Shown: positions 15,509 to 25,237 of the stretch, in pieces | Layout: every line of letters starts with the position of its first letter | Position numbering within the stretch: position 1 is the stretch's first letter | Translations under genes and position numbers: made by a program | Assembly: GCF_002246015.1 (NCBI RefSeq) | Contig: NZ_NOLJ01000003.1 | Span: 55,941-109,016, forward strand | DNA length: 53,076 nt | Source of the DNA: Nostoc sp. 'Peltigera membranacea cyanobiont' 210A | Lineage (GTDB): Bacteria > Cyanobacteriota > Cyanobacteriia > Cyanobacteriales > Nostocaceae | Direction of reading: 5' to 3' | The notes under the pieces: model-generated | The model's input: only the letters and a program-made list of their open reading frames with translations | Told to the model about the DNA's origin: nothing | Databases searched by the model: none

Positions 15509-17323
15509 TTAAAACCTAAAGACAGTACGAACCCAAGCAAATAAACTATCAGGATTGCTGGAATCTGAGTTCGGTGCAGTAATCCAGATCAAACCCGGCG
15601 TCACCTCAATATTATCTCCGATTTTATATTGGTAGAATGCTTCAACGTGCAGGGAAGTATCTTTGTCGGCTTGTCCCGCACCTGCCCCCAAATCTACACC
15701 CTTACTGAGACTAATCATTTTTGGTTCCATACCAACTAAAACCCCCCCTAGAGCGCCTTCACTAAAAAGATCCGGGAATGCCAGTCCTACCGCCCAATCC
15801 ATAGCTTCACCATCTCCGCGCCCCAAATAGCGGTGTGCTGCATAACTTACCCAGGCATTGATTGCGAACTTGGGATTAACTTGATAGAACGCCTGTAGAC
15901 CATAAAGATTGCCCACAGTTGGGGCTCCAGCCACGGTACTGTTTACTAGGTTACTCCCGACTGCTGGGCCGAAATTTGTTCCACTAAAACCTAGAGTATT
16001 TGGTGGGCTATAGGTATTGACGTAAGTTGCCGCCACCCGAAAATTCCGATTAGAAGAGTAGTATATTAACTGTGCTAAAGCTAAATATCTGCCTGTAAAT
16101 AAGCCGTTATTAGTTGTGGGATTACCACCGTTTGGTGCGCTGTACGCTATCCCTAATTGAAGTTGTTTGCCCAATCCCTGGAGTATAGCAATTCCAGGGC
16201 CGCTATCTCCGTAGTTATAGACCAAAGACCGCCGTGAAAATCGTGAAATCCCATTAGCACCAGTTGCAGAAGACGATTCAAAATATGGGTTAATAGGGCC
16301 AGAAAGACCTATCTCACTAGCTCCGTCAGACAAGGGATAAATGTTGACTTGGGTATTTGGAAAAGGTAGAAACCGATAGCGAACACCACTGAGAATAAGA
16401 GTGTTGCGTGCAAAAGTAATACTGGAGTTATCAGCAGTTCTCCCCTCATAAGTTCCCAATAATCCAGCTCTTGTTTGTCCTAGTGATTCAATATTTCCAC
16501 CTCCTATTGTTATACCTAGTGAATCTTTTCCGTTAAAACTGGTGTTTAACCGTAAAGTCGTTGAGCCTTGAAGTGTGACATTGTTAGGTGCTGGTCTTTT
16601 GGTGACAACGTTATTGCCCGCTATAAGTTCGCTAGCAACAATCTGGACTCGACCTATAAGTTTGGTTGTGGTCGTAAACTGAGTTGCTTCTAACTTCGCA
16701 CTTCGTGCTTCCAGGCTATCTACGCGTCCCCGAAGTTGAGCGAGTTCTGGAGAAAATTGTTCTTGTAGTTTTTTGATGGTATCCAAGTCTTCGCGCTTGA
16801 CTAAATCTGTTGTCGAAGTCGCTATTAGTTCATTGAGGCGATCTAAAGCTGCATTCAACCCAGCGGCAAATTCATAGCGCGTTAGGGAGCGATCGCCTTT
16901 AAATGTACCATCTGTATATCCTGCAATTACACCGTAGCGCTCAACTAGAGACTGTAATGCTTGAAATGCCCAATCTGTCGGCTTAATATCTGATAGTTGC
17001 GAGACGGATGTCACTTGTCCTGCTGCATTATTTGGAGCTTTTTGCTTAGTTGGCGGTGTAGCTTGCAACAATTGCGATACAGGTATCACTCGATCTCGGA
17101 GATCGTTTGGAGCTTTTTTAAGAGTGACTGGTGCAATTAAAGTGTCTACTGTTTGATTGACAACTGCTTCTGGAGCTTTGTTCTTTTCTACTTCAATAGT
17201 AGATAGATCAGATTTCGGTAATTCAGCCTGACTTTTAGCTGGATGAAAAACCAGTATAGCTAGAATATTTAGCACCGAAAGCAGGAACACTATGGATCTA
17301 TAATTCCAGCGAAATTTTGACAT
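15509..17323 (-). CDS. SLH-domain OprB-type outer-membrane porin
   Basis: This 604-residue protein has the standard layout of cyanobacterial porins. A signal peptide covers about residues 1-34 (hydrophobic core LLSVLNILAILVF). Two KAPN-V-SQL segments form a linker. An SLH domain lies at about 113-165 (TDWAFQALQSLVERYGVIAG, GDRSLTRYEFAAGL) and anchors the protein to the peptidoglycan layer. A short coiled coil follows (about 170-215), then a C-terminal beta-barrel ending in the aromatic FAWVRTVFRF. It would let small hydrophilic solutes cross the outer membrane. Automatic pipelines often call this family iron-uptake porin. Here its neighbours and a shared upstream palindrome (17819-17846) suggest a role in sulfonate entry instead. 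Confidence 0.9.
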   Translation of the reverse strand: MSKFRWNYRSIVFLLSVLNILAILVFHPAKSQAELPKSDLSTIEVEKNKAPEAVVNQTVDTLIAPVTLKKAPNDLRDRVIPVSQLLQATPPTKQKAPNNAAGQVTSVSQLSDIKPTDWAFQALQSLVERYGVIAGYTDGTFKGDRSLTRYEFAAGLNAALDRLNELIATSTTDLVKREDLDTIKKLQEQFSPELAQLRGRVDSLEARSAKLEATQFTTTTKLIGRVQIVASELIAGNNVVTKRPAPNNVTLQGSTTLRLNTSFNGKDSLGITIGGGNIESLGQTRAGLLGTYEGRTADNSSITFARNTLILSGVRYRFLPFPNTQVNIYPLSDGASEIGLSGPINPYFESSSATGANGISRFSRRSLVYNYGDSGPGIAILQGLGKQLQLGIAYSAPNGGNPTTNNGLFTGRYLALAQLIYYSSNRNFRVAATYVNTYSPPNTLGFSGTNFGPAVGSNLVNSTVAGAPTVGNLYGLQAFYQVNPKFAINAWVSYAAHRYLGRGDGEAMDWAVGLAFPDLFSEGALGGVLVGMEPKMISLSKGVDLGAGAGQADKDTSLHVEAFYQYKIGDNIEVTPGLIWITAPNSDSSNPDSLFAWVRTVFRF

Positions 17324-17818
17324 GACTCCTTAACTCCTCAACCTTAAAGATGAATAAGTTCGCCCTTGATTTGACAGAAAAGACAAGATAAATCATTGTT
17401 CTAATGTTTGTAGCCAACGATTAGAACATCGATTTACCAAAGCTTTAGCTGCTGAAAAAAGCGCAAAATTCTGATAAATATCGAAACCAGTACTAAGTAG
17501 TTGAGTCTACAATCCAAAATTCGCAGTTAGCTAGGAATTATGACGCTTAAAATAAGCCTAAAACGTCTGGAATTAGACAATAACGGACTTAGCAAAGACT
17601 TCTCTACTTTTAAGGGAAACTCAACCACACACTATATAAACTGATACTTCTGAAACATCCTAAAGTCCATTTTTTGGTTATGCTGTACAAAGTTCATCAA
17701 TGGCTACTGACATTGACGAAAGCTTGATTTCGATTCAAGTGACTATTTGCCAATTAACATTAGTTGAAAACACTATTTTGTAATCAGCTATATTTTGACA
17801 GCATCAATCGTTACATAA
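17324..17818. other. long leader region of the porin gene
   Basis: No gene is seen. The candidate operator at 17819-17846 lies about 500 bases before the porin start, so the porin mRNA may have a long 5' untranslated leader across this AT-rich stretch. Confidence 0.4.
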
Positions 17819-17846
17819 GTACGATAGTTCTATCGACTTACCGTAC
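17819..17846 (-). promoter_or_regulatory. candidate sulfonate-island operator, site 2
   Basis: This 28-bp imperfect palindrome reads, toward the porin, GTACGGTA-N12-TATCGTAC. By eye it matches 23 of 28 positions of the site before ssuD, in the same orientation relative to its gene. The dyad symmetry suggests a dimeric regulator. Confidence 0.65.
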
Positions 17847-18257
17847 TTTGGTAGAATTATCTTTGCATAGAGCTTGGTACAATGCAAGACCTAGTACTTT
17901 TTCTTCGTAGATGCGCCCTATATATTCGCCTTAAATGCCAACACTGAACTAACTGCACAGATCCGAGGCAGAAAATTGCCATCAAAATAATCGTAAACCC
18001 GGTTAAAGGCGAATAGGGGACAAAAAGACGCCGATACAAGACTAAGCTGTTAAGTACTTAATTTACACGTTGAGATCGCAGGGGAGAGGGTTTGAAGTTC
18101 TTACCCACAATTTAAATTGTGCAACTTGTATGCACAACAGCTTAATAAAGCCGTCGCTGCTACTAAGCCTAAGTAGGTTGATAACCACAGTGGCACTATT
18201 GAAAAGGACACTAGACCATTGATAGCAAGGGCTAAGGATTTGCTAAAAGTGTATTTA
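17847..18257. other. intergenic region upstream of the porin operator
   Basis: The only open frame is a 60-codon one at 17857-18039 (minus) with a single hydrophobic stretch and no ribosome-binding sequence or known match. It is not called as a gene. Otherwise nothing is seen. Confidence 0.4.
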
Positions 18258-18405
18258 ATATCATGTTCGGGTAATTAGTTGTGATTCCCATAGTCATTGC
18301 ACCCCACCCCCAGCCCCTCCCCGCCGGCGGGGAGGGGAGACAAAGCATAGCTTTGGCGGGGTGGGGTTCTTGGGGTTTAGTAAGTAATCAAGCGGACAAT
18401 GATAT
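18258..18405. mobile_element. MITE-like element, copy 2
   Basis: This 148-bp unit has the same plan as the one at 12767-12917: ends ATATCATGTTCGG and GCGGACAATGATAT, and a central GC-rich hairpin (CCCCTCCCCGCC against GGCGGGGAGGGG). The ends have drifted from perfect complementarity, so this copy is older or less active. Confidence 0.75.
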
Positions 18406-18747
18406 AACTTCCCCAGCCAAGCGGGGGTTGCGCTCGAACCGAATTGCTGTTTGCTGAAAGCTAACCCAAGAACGCAAAGATCGTAACCTTTATCCAAACA
18501 CAGACTTAGAAAGTGCAAGTTAGCAAGGTTTCTGTCGATGAAACTAGAAGTGAACACTTCAAAGTCGCAAAAATGTGGGTAATTAACACAAAACTTGTAT
18601 TCTTCACGACAGCTATTGTTGCAAAAAAAGTGTCATGATTATTGGCATTGTGCGTGAAAACGTCAATCTTGTAGGCAGTTATTCTTTATAAATCGTTAAT
18701 CTATCACTGGCGTTTTAAATAATTTCCTGTAAAATGCTGACTATAAA

Positions 18748-18775
18748 CTACGGTAATTCGATCGATCTATCGTAG
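18748..18775 (+). promoter_or_regulatory. candidate sulfonate-island operator, site 1 (before ssuD)
   Basis: This 28-bp palindrome has half-sites CTACGGTA and TATCGTAG separated by 12 bases with TCGATCGATC in the centre. It ends 29 bases before the ssuD start codon, and TTATACC (18784-18790), which could be a -10 box, lies just after it. Such a position suits a repressor or a proximal activator. Confidence 0.65.
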
Positions 18776-18804
18776 AAAATACCCTTATACCCTGCCTGAC
18801 ACAA

Positions 18805-19953
18805 ATGCAAATTCTTTGGTTTATTCCTACTGGATCTCATGACGGACGCTATTTAGGCACAGATATTGGCTCTCGTGTTGTCACACCTGATTATTTACAA
18901 CAAGTTGCCCAAGCTGTGGATAGTTTAGGCTACACGGGCGCATTGTTACCGACAGGGAGTTCTTGCGAAGATGCTTGGATAACTGCCGCTGCTTTCATTT
19001 CTGTCACCAAGCAGATGAAATTTCTGGTGGCAATTCGTCCAGGGATTACTTCCCCAGGTGCTGCTGCACGGATGGCAGCAACATTTGACCGAATTTCTAA
19101 AGGAAGATTGTTAATTAATGTGGTGACAGGTGGAGATCCGGTGCAGCTGGCTGGGGATGGCTTGCATCTTAGTCATGACGATCGCTATGATTTAACCGAT
19201 GAATTTCTCAGAGTTTGGCGGGGTATCGTCAGTGGGGAAACAGTCGATTTTAAAGGAAACTACCTGGATATTAAAGGTGGTAAGCTCTTATTTCCACCAG
19301 TTCAAAAACCCTATCCACCTTTGTGGTTTGGTGGCTCATCTGCTGCTGCCAAGCGGGTTGCTGCTAAACATATAGATGTTTACCTGACTTGGGGTGAACC
19401 TCCACAACAAGTAGCCCAAAAGATTGCCGAAGTTAGGAAATTGGCGGCTGAACAAGGTAGAACAGTCCGTTTTGGGATTCGCTTGCATGTAATTGTGCGA
19501 GAAACCGAGTCAGCTGCTTGGGATGCAGCCAATGAGCTAATTAAGTATGTGGATGAGGATGCGATCGCTAAAGCTCAGAAAGACTTAGCTCAATCTGATT
19601 CTGAAGGACAGCGGCGCATGAGTCAACTACATAGTGGTAGTCGAGAAGCCTTAGAGATTAGCCCCAACCTCTGGACAGGAATTGGATTGGTGCGGGGTGG
19701 TGCTGGTACGGCTTTAGTTGGAGATCCTGACACCGTTGCCGCTAGGATGCTGGAATATCGGAATTTGGGGATAGAAACATTCGTTTTCTCTGGGTATCCC
19801 CATTTAGAAGAAGCGTATCGCACCGCTGAATTATTATTTCCTCGCCTACCTTTGCAAAGTGAACCTGCACCTTTAACGCCACCACTATTGAATCCCATTG
19901 GCGAAGATTTCGCCAATGAAAAATTTGCGAAACAATTAACAAGTGCTTCATGA
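18805..19953 (+). CDS. ssuD: FMNH2-dependent alkanesulfonate monooxygenase
   Basis: This 382-residue member of the bacterial luciferase-like family matches SsuD over its whole length. SsuD uses reduced flavin and oxygen to split alkanesulfonates into an aldehyde and sulfite, in the cytoplasm. Typical SsuD blocks are the N-terminus [53 protein letters not shown], and [18 protein letters not shown]. SsuD in other bacteria needs the flavin reductase SsuE. No SsuE-like gene is seen in this window, so the flavin reductase must be encoded elsewhere. It heads the ssuD-ssuC-ssuB set and has the best copy of the shared palindrome just upstream. Confidence 0.95.
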   Translation: MQILWFIPTGSHDGRYLGTDIGSRVVTPDYLQQVAQAVDSLGYTGALLPTGSSCEDAWITAAAFISVTKQMKFLVAIRPGITSPGAAARMAATFDRISKGRLLINVVTGGDPVQLAGDGLHLSHDDRYDLTDEFLRVWRGIVSGETVDFKGNYLDIKGGKLLFPPVQKPYPPLWFGGSSAAAKRVAAKHIDVYLTWGEPPQQVAQKIAEVRKLAAEQGRTVRFGIRLHVIVRETESAAWDAANELIKYVDEDAIAKAQKDLAQSDSEGQRRMSQLHSGSREALEISPNLWTGIGLVRGGAGTALVGDPDTVAARMLEYRNLGIETFVFSGYPHLEEAYRTAELLFPRLPLQSEPAPLTPPLLNPIGEDFANEKFAKQLTSAS

Positions 19954-20052
19954 CCTAATAATTCGTAATTCGTAATTAAAAGAGCAAGTTACGAATTATG
20001 CGAACGATGCTTCTAGATTCATCCTTGTGGACAATCTAAAACTCCAAATATC

Positions 20053-20883
20053 ATGACTATTTCTCTTAAACACACCAAAAGCAACAACAATACAATATTC
20101 CTGAACGAATTGTGGGAAAACCAACAATTCCAGAAGATAGTTCCTTGGATTGTGCCTGTTACCGTATTAGTTCTTTGGGAACTTGCTTCTAGAACTGGTC
20201 TACTTTCAACCAGGATTTTACCAGCACCAAGTGGTGTAATCGCTACAGCAATTAAACTAGGCTCAACTGGAGAACTGTTCCAACATATAGGAATTAGTGC
20301 AGGGCGGGCGATATCTGGTTTTATAGTTGGTGGCAGTATTGGCTTCGGTTTGGGATTACTCAATGGCTTTTCCCCTGTAGCAGAAAAGTTATTGGATAGT
20401 TCCTTACAAATGCTCCGTACTATCCCTAATCTGGCATTAATTCCGCTTGTAATTCTCTGGTTTGGTATTGGCGATCAAGCTAGACTATTTCTAGTGTCTA
20501 TGGGGGTATTTTTTCCGTTATATCTCAATACATTTCATGGTATCCGTAGTGTTGACCCTGGACTGATTGAAATGGGAAAAGTCTATGGATTAAAAACACC
20601 ACAACTTCTGTGGCAAATCATTTTTCCAGGAGCTTTGTCTTCGATTCTCGTTGGTGTCCGTTTTTCGTTGGGGATTATGTGGCTGACACTAATTGTGGCA
20701 GAAACGATCGCAGCAGATTCCGGTCTTGGTTATATGGCAATGAATGCTCGTGAGTTTATGCAAACCGATGTTGTGGTTTTGAGTATTTTAATCTATGCAC
20801 TACTAGGTAAATTAGCAGATGCTGTTGCCAGAGGATTAGAAACAAAATTTTTGGCTTGGAATCCCAATTATCAAAAATCATAA
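20053..20883 (+). CDS. ssuC: sulfonate ABC transporter permease
   Basis: This 276-residue inner-membrane protein has about six transmembrane segments, starting near IVPWIVPVTVLVLWEL. The cytoplasmic EAA-like loop that docks to the ATPase appears as MGKVYGLKTPQLLWQIIFPG. The family is SsuC/TauC of the binding-protein-dependent transport superfamily. It is 99 bases downstream of ssuD and 116 bases upstream of ssuB, on the same strand. It is the only permease of this type in the window and may therefore serve several of the four binding proteins on the opposite strand. Confidence 0.92.
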   Translation: MTISLKHTKSNNNTIFLNELWENQQFQKIVPWIVPVTVLVLWELASRTGLLSTRILPAPSGVIATAIKLGSTGELFQHIGISAGRAISGFIVGGSIGFGLGLLNGFSPVAEKLLDSSLQMLRTIPNLALIPLVILWFGIGDQARLFLVSMGVFFPLYLNTFHGIRSVDPGLIEMGKVYGLKTPQLLWQIIFPGALSSILVGVRFSLGIMWLTLIVAETIAADSGLGYMAMNAREFMQTDVVVLSILIYALLGKLADAVARGLETKFLAWNPNYQKS

Positions 20884-20999
20884 ATGCTAAGTTCACCAGA
20901 ATCAAAGGTTGAAAAATCTTGATTTTAAATGTGGTTTACTTTCTTCAACATCTCATCAAATAATTAAATTCCAATTGTTCTCAAAAGGAGGTTTTACAA

Positions 21000-21770
21000 G
21001 TGAGTTCAAATGTACAGGGTACACAACTAAGTATTTTGGATTTGACGAAAGCTTTTGGCAATAAAACTGTTTTAAACTCGCTGAATTTAGAAGTTGAAGC
21101 AGGTGAGTTTGTCGCTATTGTTGGACGAAGTGGTTGTGGGAAGAGTACCTTATTGCGTCTTGTGTCAGGATTAGATAGAGCAACTTCAGGTGGAATACTA
21201 CTGGATGGAGAACCACTACATAGACTCAGCCGCTTTGTAACAGTGATGTTTCAAGATCCCCGCTTGCTGCCCTGGAAGCGCGTTATTCAGAACGTAGGGT
21301 TGGGCTTAGAAGGTAATTGGCGTGAAAAAGCTTTGTGGGTACTCAATAAAGTCGGACTCAAAGATAGAGCTGATGAGTGGCCTTATGTTTTGTCTGGAGG
21401 ACAACGGCAACGGGTATCATTGGCCAGAGCGTTAGCCAGTCAGCCCCGTTTGTTGTTACTAGATGAACCTTTGGGAGCATTGGATGCTCTAACTCGCCAA
21501 GAAATGCAGCATTTGATTGAAAACTTGTGGCAAGAGCGAAGATTTACTGCGTTTTTGGTTACTCACGATGTGGAAGAGGCTGTGGCGTTGGCAGATCGAG
21601 TGATAGTGATTGATCAAGGAAAGATTTCTATGGATTTGCCTGTGAGACTTTCACGCCCGCGAGATCGAAGTAGCGAAGTGTTTATCAATATCAGAGAAGC
21701 TGTTTTAGAACGAGTAATGAGCAATGATAATACTCAGGTAAACAACCAGTTATTACAGTTGAGTAGTTGA
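21000..21770 (+). CDS. ssuB: sulfonate ABC transporter ATP-binding protein
   Basis: This 256-residue ATPase drives the SsuC permease. Walker A is GRSGCGKST (residues 42-50), the Q-loop lies in [11 protein letters not shown], the signature is [15 protein letters not shown], Walker B plus D-loop is [12 protein letters not shown], and the H-loop is VTHDVEEA. The start is GTG at 21000, chosen because a strong AAGGAGGT ribosome-binding sequence lies about 8 bases before it. The length and motifs fit SsuB/TauB. It closes the ssuDCB unit. Confidence 0.93.
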   Translation: MSSNVQGTQLSILDLTKAFGNKTVLNSLNLEVEAGEFVAIVGRSGCGKSTLLRLVSGLDRATSGGILLDGEPLHRLSRFVTVMFQDPRLLPWKRVIQNVGLGLEGNWREKALWVLNKVGLKDRADEWPYVLSGGQRQRVSLARALASQPRLLLLDEPLGALDALTRQEMQHLIENLWQERRFTAFLVTHDVEEAVALADRVIVIDQGKISMDLPVRLSRPRDRSSEVFINIREAVLERVMSNDNTQVNNQLLQLSS

Positions 21771-21813
21771 AATTTAAGCTTTTTGTAGTCAATCAATATT
21801 AAACTTGAGGTAG

Positions 21814-21822
21814 CTACGGTAA
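21814..21822 (+). promoter_or_regulatory. half-site of the island operator before the dehydrogenase pair
   Basis: CTACGGTAA here equals the first half of the ssuD site. The matching second half is missing. It lies just ahead of the broken dehydrogenase gene and could be a relic or a chance match. Confidence 0.25.
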
Positions 21823-21892
21823 ATAGGCTACTTCGAGATTAAAACTTGCCTATAGCAATAAAAAATTATTTATGAACACTCAAAATACCTCC

Positions 21893-22569
21893 CAAGTTTC
21901 CTCTCTGCTGTAATTACTTACATCCTGGCTCATGGCAAACACCTGCCAGAATTATATGCTTTACAGGCTGAACGTCACTGGAAAAGAGGCTTCGCCATCC
22001 AAGAATTGACAGATGCAACCTTGCTAATTATTGGCGCTGGTGGTATTGGTCAAGAAATTGCCGCCCGTGCTAAACCCTTCGGCTTAAGAATTATTGGCAG
22101 TCGTCGTCATCCCCAAGAGCTACCAAACTTTGATAAAGTAGTGGGTGCTGATGAATGGCGTAGTTTACCGCCGTAGGCATCGCTCCTACCAGGAGTTGAT
22201 TATGTAGTGATTGCAACACCCCTAACTCCCGAAACCAAAGAATTTATTGATGAATCTGTATTGCGTTCCCTGCCAAATCATGCCTACCTAATTAATATTG
22301 CTCGCGGCGGCGTAGTAGATGAATCAGCATTAATAAAAGCGCTCACAGAAGGTTGGATTGCAGGTGCAGCATTAGACACAGTTAACTCAGAACCTTTACC
22401 ACCAGAAAGTCCTTTGTGGTCGCTCCCTAACATCTTTATCACACCTCATACTTCCGGCCATTCACCCAAGAGTAAACAGCGTTCAATAGCACTATTTATC
22501 GACAATCTAAAGCGTTACCAAGCTGGTCAGCCGTTACGAAATGTAGTAGATAAAGAAGCAGGATACTAA
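21893..22569 (+). pseudogene. broken D-2-hydroxyacid dehydrogenase gene
   Basis: The frame from about 21893 encodes the middle and end of a D-2-hydroxyacid dehydrogenase, closely similar to the intact gene that follows. The first 100 or so codons are missing, and the frame has no start. The NAD motif IIGAGGIGQEIAARA survives. After DEWRSLPP there is an in-frame stop at 22174-22176, produced by extra bases CCGCCGTAGGCATCGCT that resemble a small dispersed repeat. The frame then resumes with PGVDYVVIATPLTPETK and keeps the catalytic arginine, glutamate and histidine regions (NIARGGVVDE, NSEPLPPESP, TPHTSGH). A 120-codon open tail from 22207 could still be translated but would lack most of the NAD domain. 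Confidence 0.85.
22165..22185 (+). repeat. SDR-like fragment carrying the stop codon
   Basis: The core CGCCGTAGGCATCGC is shared with the dispersed repeat at 11086-11114. It adds several codons relative to the intact neighbour (DEWRSLLPAADYVV) and introduces TAG at 22174. Confidence 0.55.
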
Positions 22570-22656
22570 ACAATTAAAAATTAAAAACGAAAAGGTGCTG
22601 CCGATTGGGTTGCACAATCCAAAATCCAAATCCAAAATTGAATTAGGAAGTAGCTA

Positions 22657-23607
22657 ATGGTGAAATTAATTTTACCCGATCATCTCATTGCAGATATAGA
22701 GCCACACCTACCATCTAATATAGATGTCGTGGAAGTGGATAGTGAAGGTAATCTCGATGGTGATGTCAGTGATGCAGAGATTTATGTCAATGGATTTTAC
22801 CTGAAAACCTCTACCCTTGACAAAGTACTGACAGCAGCACCCGCGCTACGTTGGCAACAGTCACCAAGTGCTGGCGTGAATCACATCCTCACGCCAACTT
22901 TTTTGCAAAAGGATATTATCCTCACTAATGGCGCAGGGGTTCACGCAATCCCAATTTCAGAATTTGTACTGGCATTTATGCTCTATCACGCCAAGAATCT
23001 GCGGAAATTACAAACTTTGCAGAATGAACATACTTGGGTAAGAGGAGTGTTTCTCGAAGAGTTGGCAGACGCAACTTTATTAATTCTTGGCACAGGAAAT
23101 ATCGGCCAAGCGATCGCATCTCGTGCTAAAGCCTTTGGAGTCACAGTTTGGGGTAGTCGCCGCCATCCTGAACCCCTACCGAATTTTGACAAAATTGTGG
23201 GTGCTGATGAGTGGCGATCGCTCCTCCCAGCCGCAGACTATGTAGTTCTTGCTACACCATTAACTCCAGAAACTAAAGGCTTGATTGATGAAGCTGCATT
23301 GCGCTCTATGCGTCAGTCTGCTTACCTAATTAATATTGCTCGTGGTGCGATCGTAGATGAAGCCGCATTGCTTACTGCACTACGTGAGGGCTGGATTGCG
23401 GGTGCTGGATTAGACACTGTTGCAACCGAACCTCTGCCACCAGAAAGTCCCTTATGGTCGCTACCGAATGCCTTTATCACACCCCATTGTTCAGCCTTGT
23501 CGCCACGCCTGAGAGAGCGCATAGCACAACTATTTATCGACAATCTTCAACGCTACCAAAACGGTCAGCCCTTGCGGAATATTGTAGATAAGCAAGCAGG
23601 ATACTAA
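22657..23607 (+). CDS. D-2-hydroxyacid dehydrogenase
   Basis: This 316-residue NAD(P)-dependent enzyme interconverts a D-2-hydroxyacid and its 2-keto acid in the cytoplasm. The nucleotide-binding motif is LILGTGNIGQAI. The catalytic residues sit in NIARGAIVDE (Arg), TVATEPLPPESP (Glu) and ITPHCSA (His). Length and layout fit the family. It is the intact twin of the broken gene directly upstream, about 88 bases away. In this sulfur island its substrate could be a sulfonated or thio-substituted hydroxyacid such as sulfolactate, but that is only inference; glyoxylate or hydroxypyruvate are equally possible. Confidence 0.9.
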   Translation: MVKLILPDHLIADIEPHLPSNIDVVEVDSEGNLDGDVSDAEIYVNGFYLKTSTLDKVLTAAPALRWQQSPSAGVNHILTPTFLQKDIILTNGAGVHAIPISEFVLAFMLYHAKNLRKLQTLQNEHTWVRGVFLEELADATLLILGTGNIGQAIASRAKAFGVTVWGSRRHPEPLPNFDKIVGADEWRSLLPAADYVVLATPLTPETKGLIDEAALRSMRQSAYLINIARGAIVDEAALLTALREGWIAGAGLDTVATEPLPPESPLWSLPNAFITPHCSALSPRLRERIAQLFIDNLQRYQNGQPLRNIVDKQAGY

Positions 23608-23624
23608 ATATTGGGCATTGGGCA

Positions 23625-23712
23625 CAAGAGGCAGAGGTGCAGAGGAGCAGAGGAGATAAAACTTACTGCATACTTCTCCCCTGCTCCCCTGCTCCCCTGC
23701 TCCCTACTCCCC
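23625..23712. repeat. GA-rich/CT-rich inverted low-complexity repeat
   Basis: The left arm is GCAGAGG/GAGCAGAGG and the right arm is made of TCCCCTGC units repeated about 3.5 times. The arms are roughly complementary. It sits between convergent genes and could end transcription from both sides. Confidence 0.6.
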
Positions 23713-23714
23713 AA

Positions 23715-24914
23715 TCACTTAATTTTCAGCACCGACTTCCCTAATGACTGACAAATAACATCATTTTGCGGCGTATGTATACGGCTGCACAAAACGTCAC
23801 GGTAGTGTCGTTCTAAAGGATTTCTCTTTAATAAACCAGGATTACCAGTTAGTTCTAAGGCAATCTCTACAGCACGAATTGAGTTTTTTGTAGTGACATA
23901 TTTAACAGCCTGTGCCTGTAATCCTACGTTAGGCTCATATTTGCCCTTATCAATATCTTGAGCCAAACTATAAATCAATCTATTATTAGCAAATAAGAGT
24001 GCTTCCATCTCACCCACGGCAGTTTGGAAGCGTGGCAGAGTTGCCAGTGGCTCTTGGAGATTAGAAGGCGAGCGCTCCCAAAGATATTTAACAAGCCAGT
24101 CTCGCGCGCTACTAGCAACACCGAGATATAAGGCACTTATTGTCAAACTGCCCCAAGTGGAAATCAGCGGATCAAAAGATGGTGCAGCAGATATGGGGTT
24201 GATATTTAGAGCATATTCTGAGGGAATTAATACATTCTCTAAAATCAGGTCATGGCTGCCCGTAGCTCTCATCCCCAGGTGATCCCAGGTTTCGACAATT
24301 CGCAAACCTGGCAGATCGCGCGGAACTAGAAAATTCCCAATTTGTGGTTCATCTTCAGTTGTCCGTGCCCAAACAACAAAATAGCTGAGGATAGGACTGC
24401 CTGTGGTGTATTGCTTATGTCCTGTTAAACGCCAGCCCTCTGCTGTTCGTTCGGCAATTGTCGCTGGCAATCCGCCTCTCGCTGGCGTTCCTAGCTCTGG
24501 TTCAACACGGGCAGCATTTAGCAGGGCAATGCCTTCAATTGATTCACGACACAGCCGCTTATATACTTCTGGATGCCAGCGACGGCTACGGGCTGCATGA
24601 GCATGTTGAAGATAGTGCATTGTCAGTACTAATGCGGTCGAAGCATCGCCACGCGCTATCCCTTCAATCACCCGGCAGATAGTTGCCAATCCCAAATCCT
24701 GGCCACCGAATTCACACGGAATGGTGAGGTTGAGCAATCCTGCCTCATGCAAAGCTGTAAAATTCTCGAAGGGAAAGGAAGCATCTCTATCGTGTGCCCC
24801 TGCACGGGTGGCAAAATCTTTAGCCAGAGCCTCAACTCGGTCGAAAATATTGGGGAGAGTTTCTAAGCCTTGGGCTACAAAGGTGTCTGGCACTGCTTGC
24901 TCCAACTGTGACAT
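23715..24914 (-). CDS. acyl-CoA dehydrogenase-family flavoprotein (DszC/SfnB-like)
   Basis: This is a 399-residue protein with the acyl-CoA dehydrogenase fold: an alpha-helical N-terminal domain (CEFGGQDLGLATICRVIEGI), the middle beta domain (GHKQYTTGSPI, WDHLGMRATGSHDLILENV) and a C-terminal helical bundle. In sulfur regulons this family includes flavin-dependent monooxygenases such as DszC and SfnB-like proteins, so oxidation of an organosulfur compound is a reasonable guess. True acyl-CoA dehydrogenation remains possible, since no diagnostic catalytic glutamate was verified. The frame can be extended to a GTG at 24935, but the ATG at 24914 is preferred because AAGGAG lies 6-8 bases before it. 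It converges with the dehydrogenase gene. Confidence 0.85.
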   Translation of the reverse strand: MSQLEQAVPDTFVAQGLETLPNIFDRVEALAKDFATRAGAHDRDASFPFENFTALHEAGLLNLTIPCEFGGQDLGLATICRVIEGIARGDASTALVLTMHYLQHAHAARSRRWHPEVYKRLCRESIEGIALLNAARVEPELGTPARGGLPATIAERTAEGWRLTGHKQYTTGSPILSYFVVWARTTEDEPQIGNFLVPRDLPGLRIVETWDHLGMRATGSHDLILENVLIPSEYALNINPISAAPSFDPLISTWGSLTISALYLGVASSARDWLVKYLWERSPSNLQEPLATLPRFQTAVGEMEALLFANNRLIYSLAQDIDKGKYEPNVGLQAQAVKYVTTKNSIRAVEIALELTGNPGLLKRNPLERHYRDVLCSRIHTPQNDVICQSLGKSVLKIK

Positions 24915-25077
24915 AAATACTCCTTCGTAATTCACTGTACTACTAAATCAGAGATGTTTTTCAATATGGAAGCATCTCAAGTTTGCAGGAACATCAATTT
25001 TTCGCATGACGGCAGTCTCCCCTCAATCTCCAATCCTCATTACCCAGACTGTATTACTTCTAGCGCTCGTGAAAATA

Positions 25078-25105
25078 CTACTTAAAATCGACCGATATTT
25101 AGTAA
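25078..25105 (-). promoter_or_regulatory. possible fourth, weaker island operator
   Basis: Read toward the acyl-CoA dehydrogenase homologue (start 24914), this is TTACTAAATATCGGTCGATT followed by TTAAGTAG. By eye it matches 19 of 28 positions of the site at 15133-15160 and 17 of 28 of the ssuD site. It lies 164 bases upstream of the gene. Confidence 0.3.
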
Positions 25106-25237
25106 TTAGTGGTTTTTGTAAGTATGACACAAACTCCTTTCATAGAGCAAGCCAAGTAGAAAATTCAGCGATCGCTCCACAACTTAGGAACTGAATTCCC
25201 TACTGGTCTTTTAAGCTAACCGTCATTCAAATTAAAT

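Noticed and set aside
15509..17323. Assignment of the porin as an iron-uptake porin
   Set aside because: That label is a general automatic name for SLH-OprB proteins. Nothing in the sequence shows iron specificity and the surroundings are organosulfur genes.
17857..18039. A 60-residue minus-strand frame with one hydrophobic segment
   Set aside because: No ribosome-binding sequence and no recognisable family. One hydrophobic stretch in AT-rich DNA is expected by chance.
18294..18557. An 87-residue minus-strand frame
   Set aside because: It runs through the second MITE-like element, has a low-complexity proline/glycine end and no ribosome-binding sequence.
25006..25194. A 62-residue plus-strand frame in the intergenic gap
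   Set aside because: Weak start context, no domain. It overlaps the possible operator upstream of the acyl-CoA dehydrogenase homologue.
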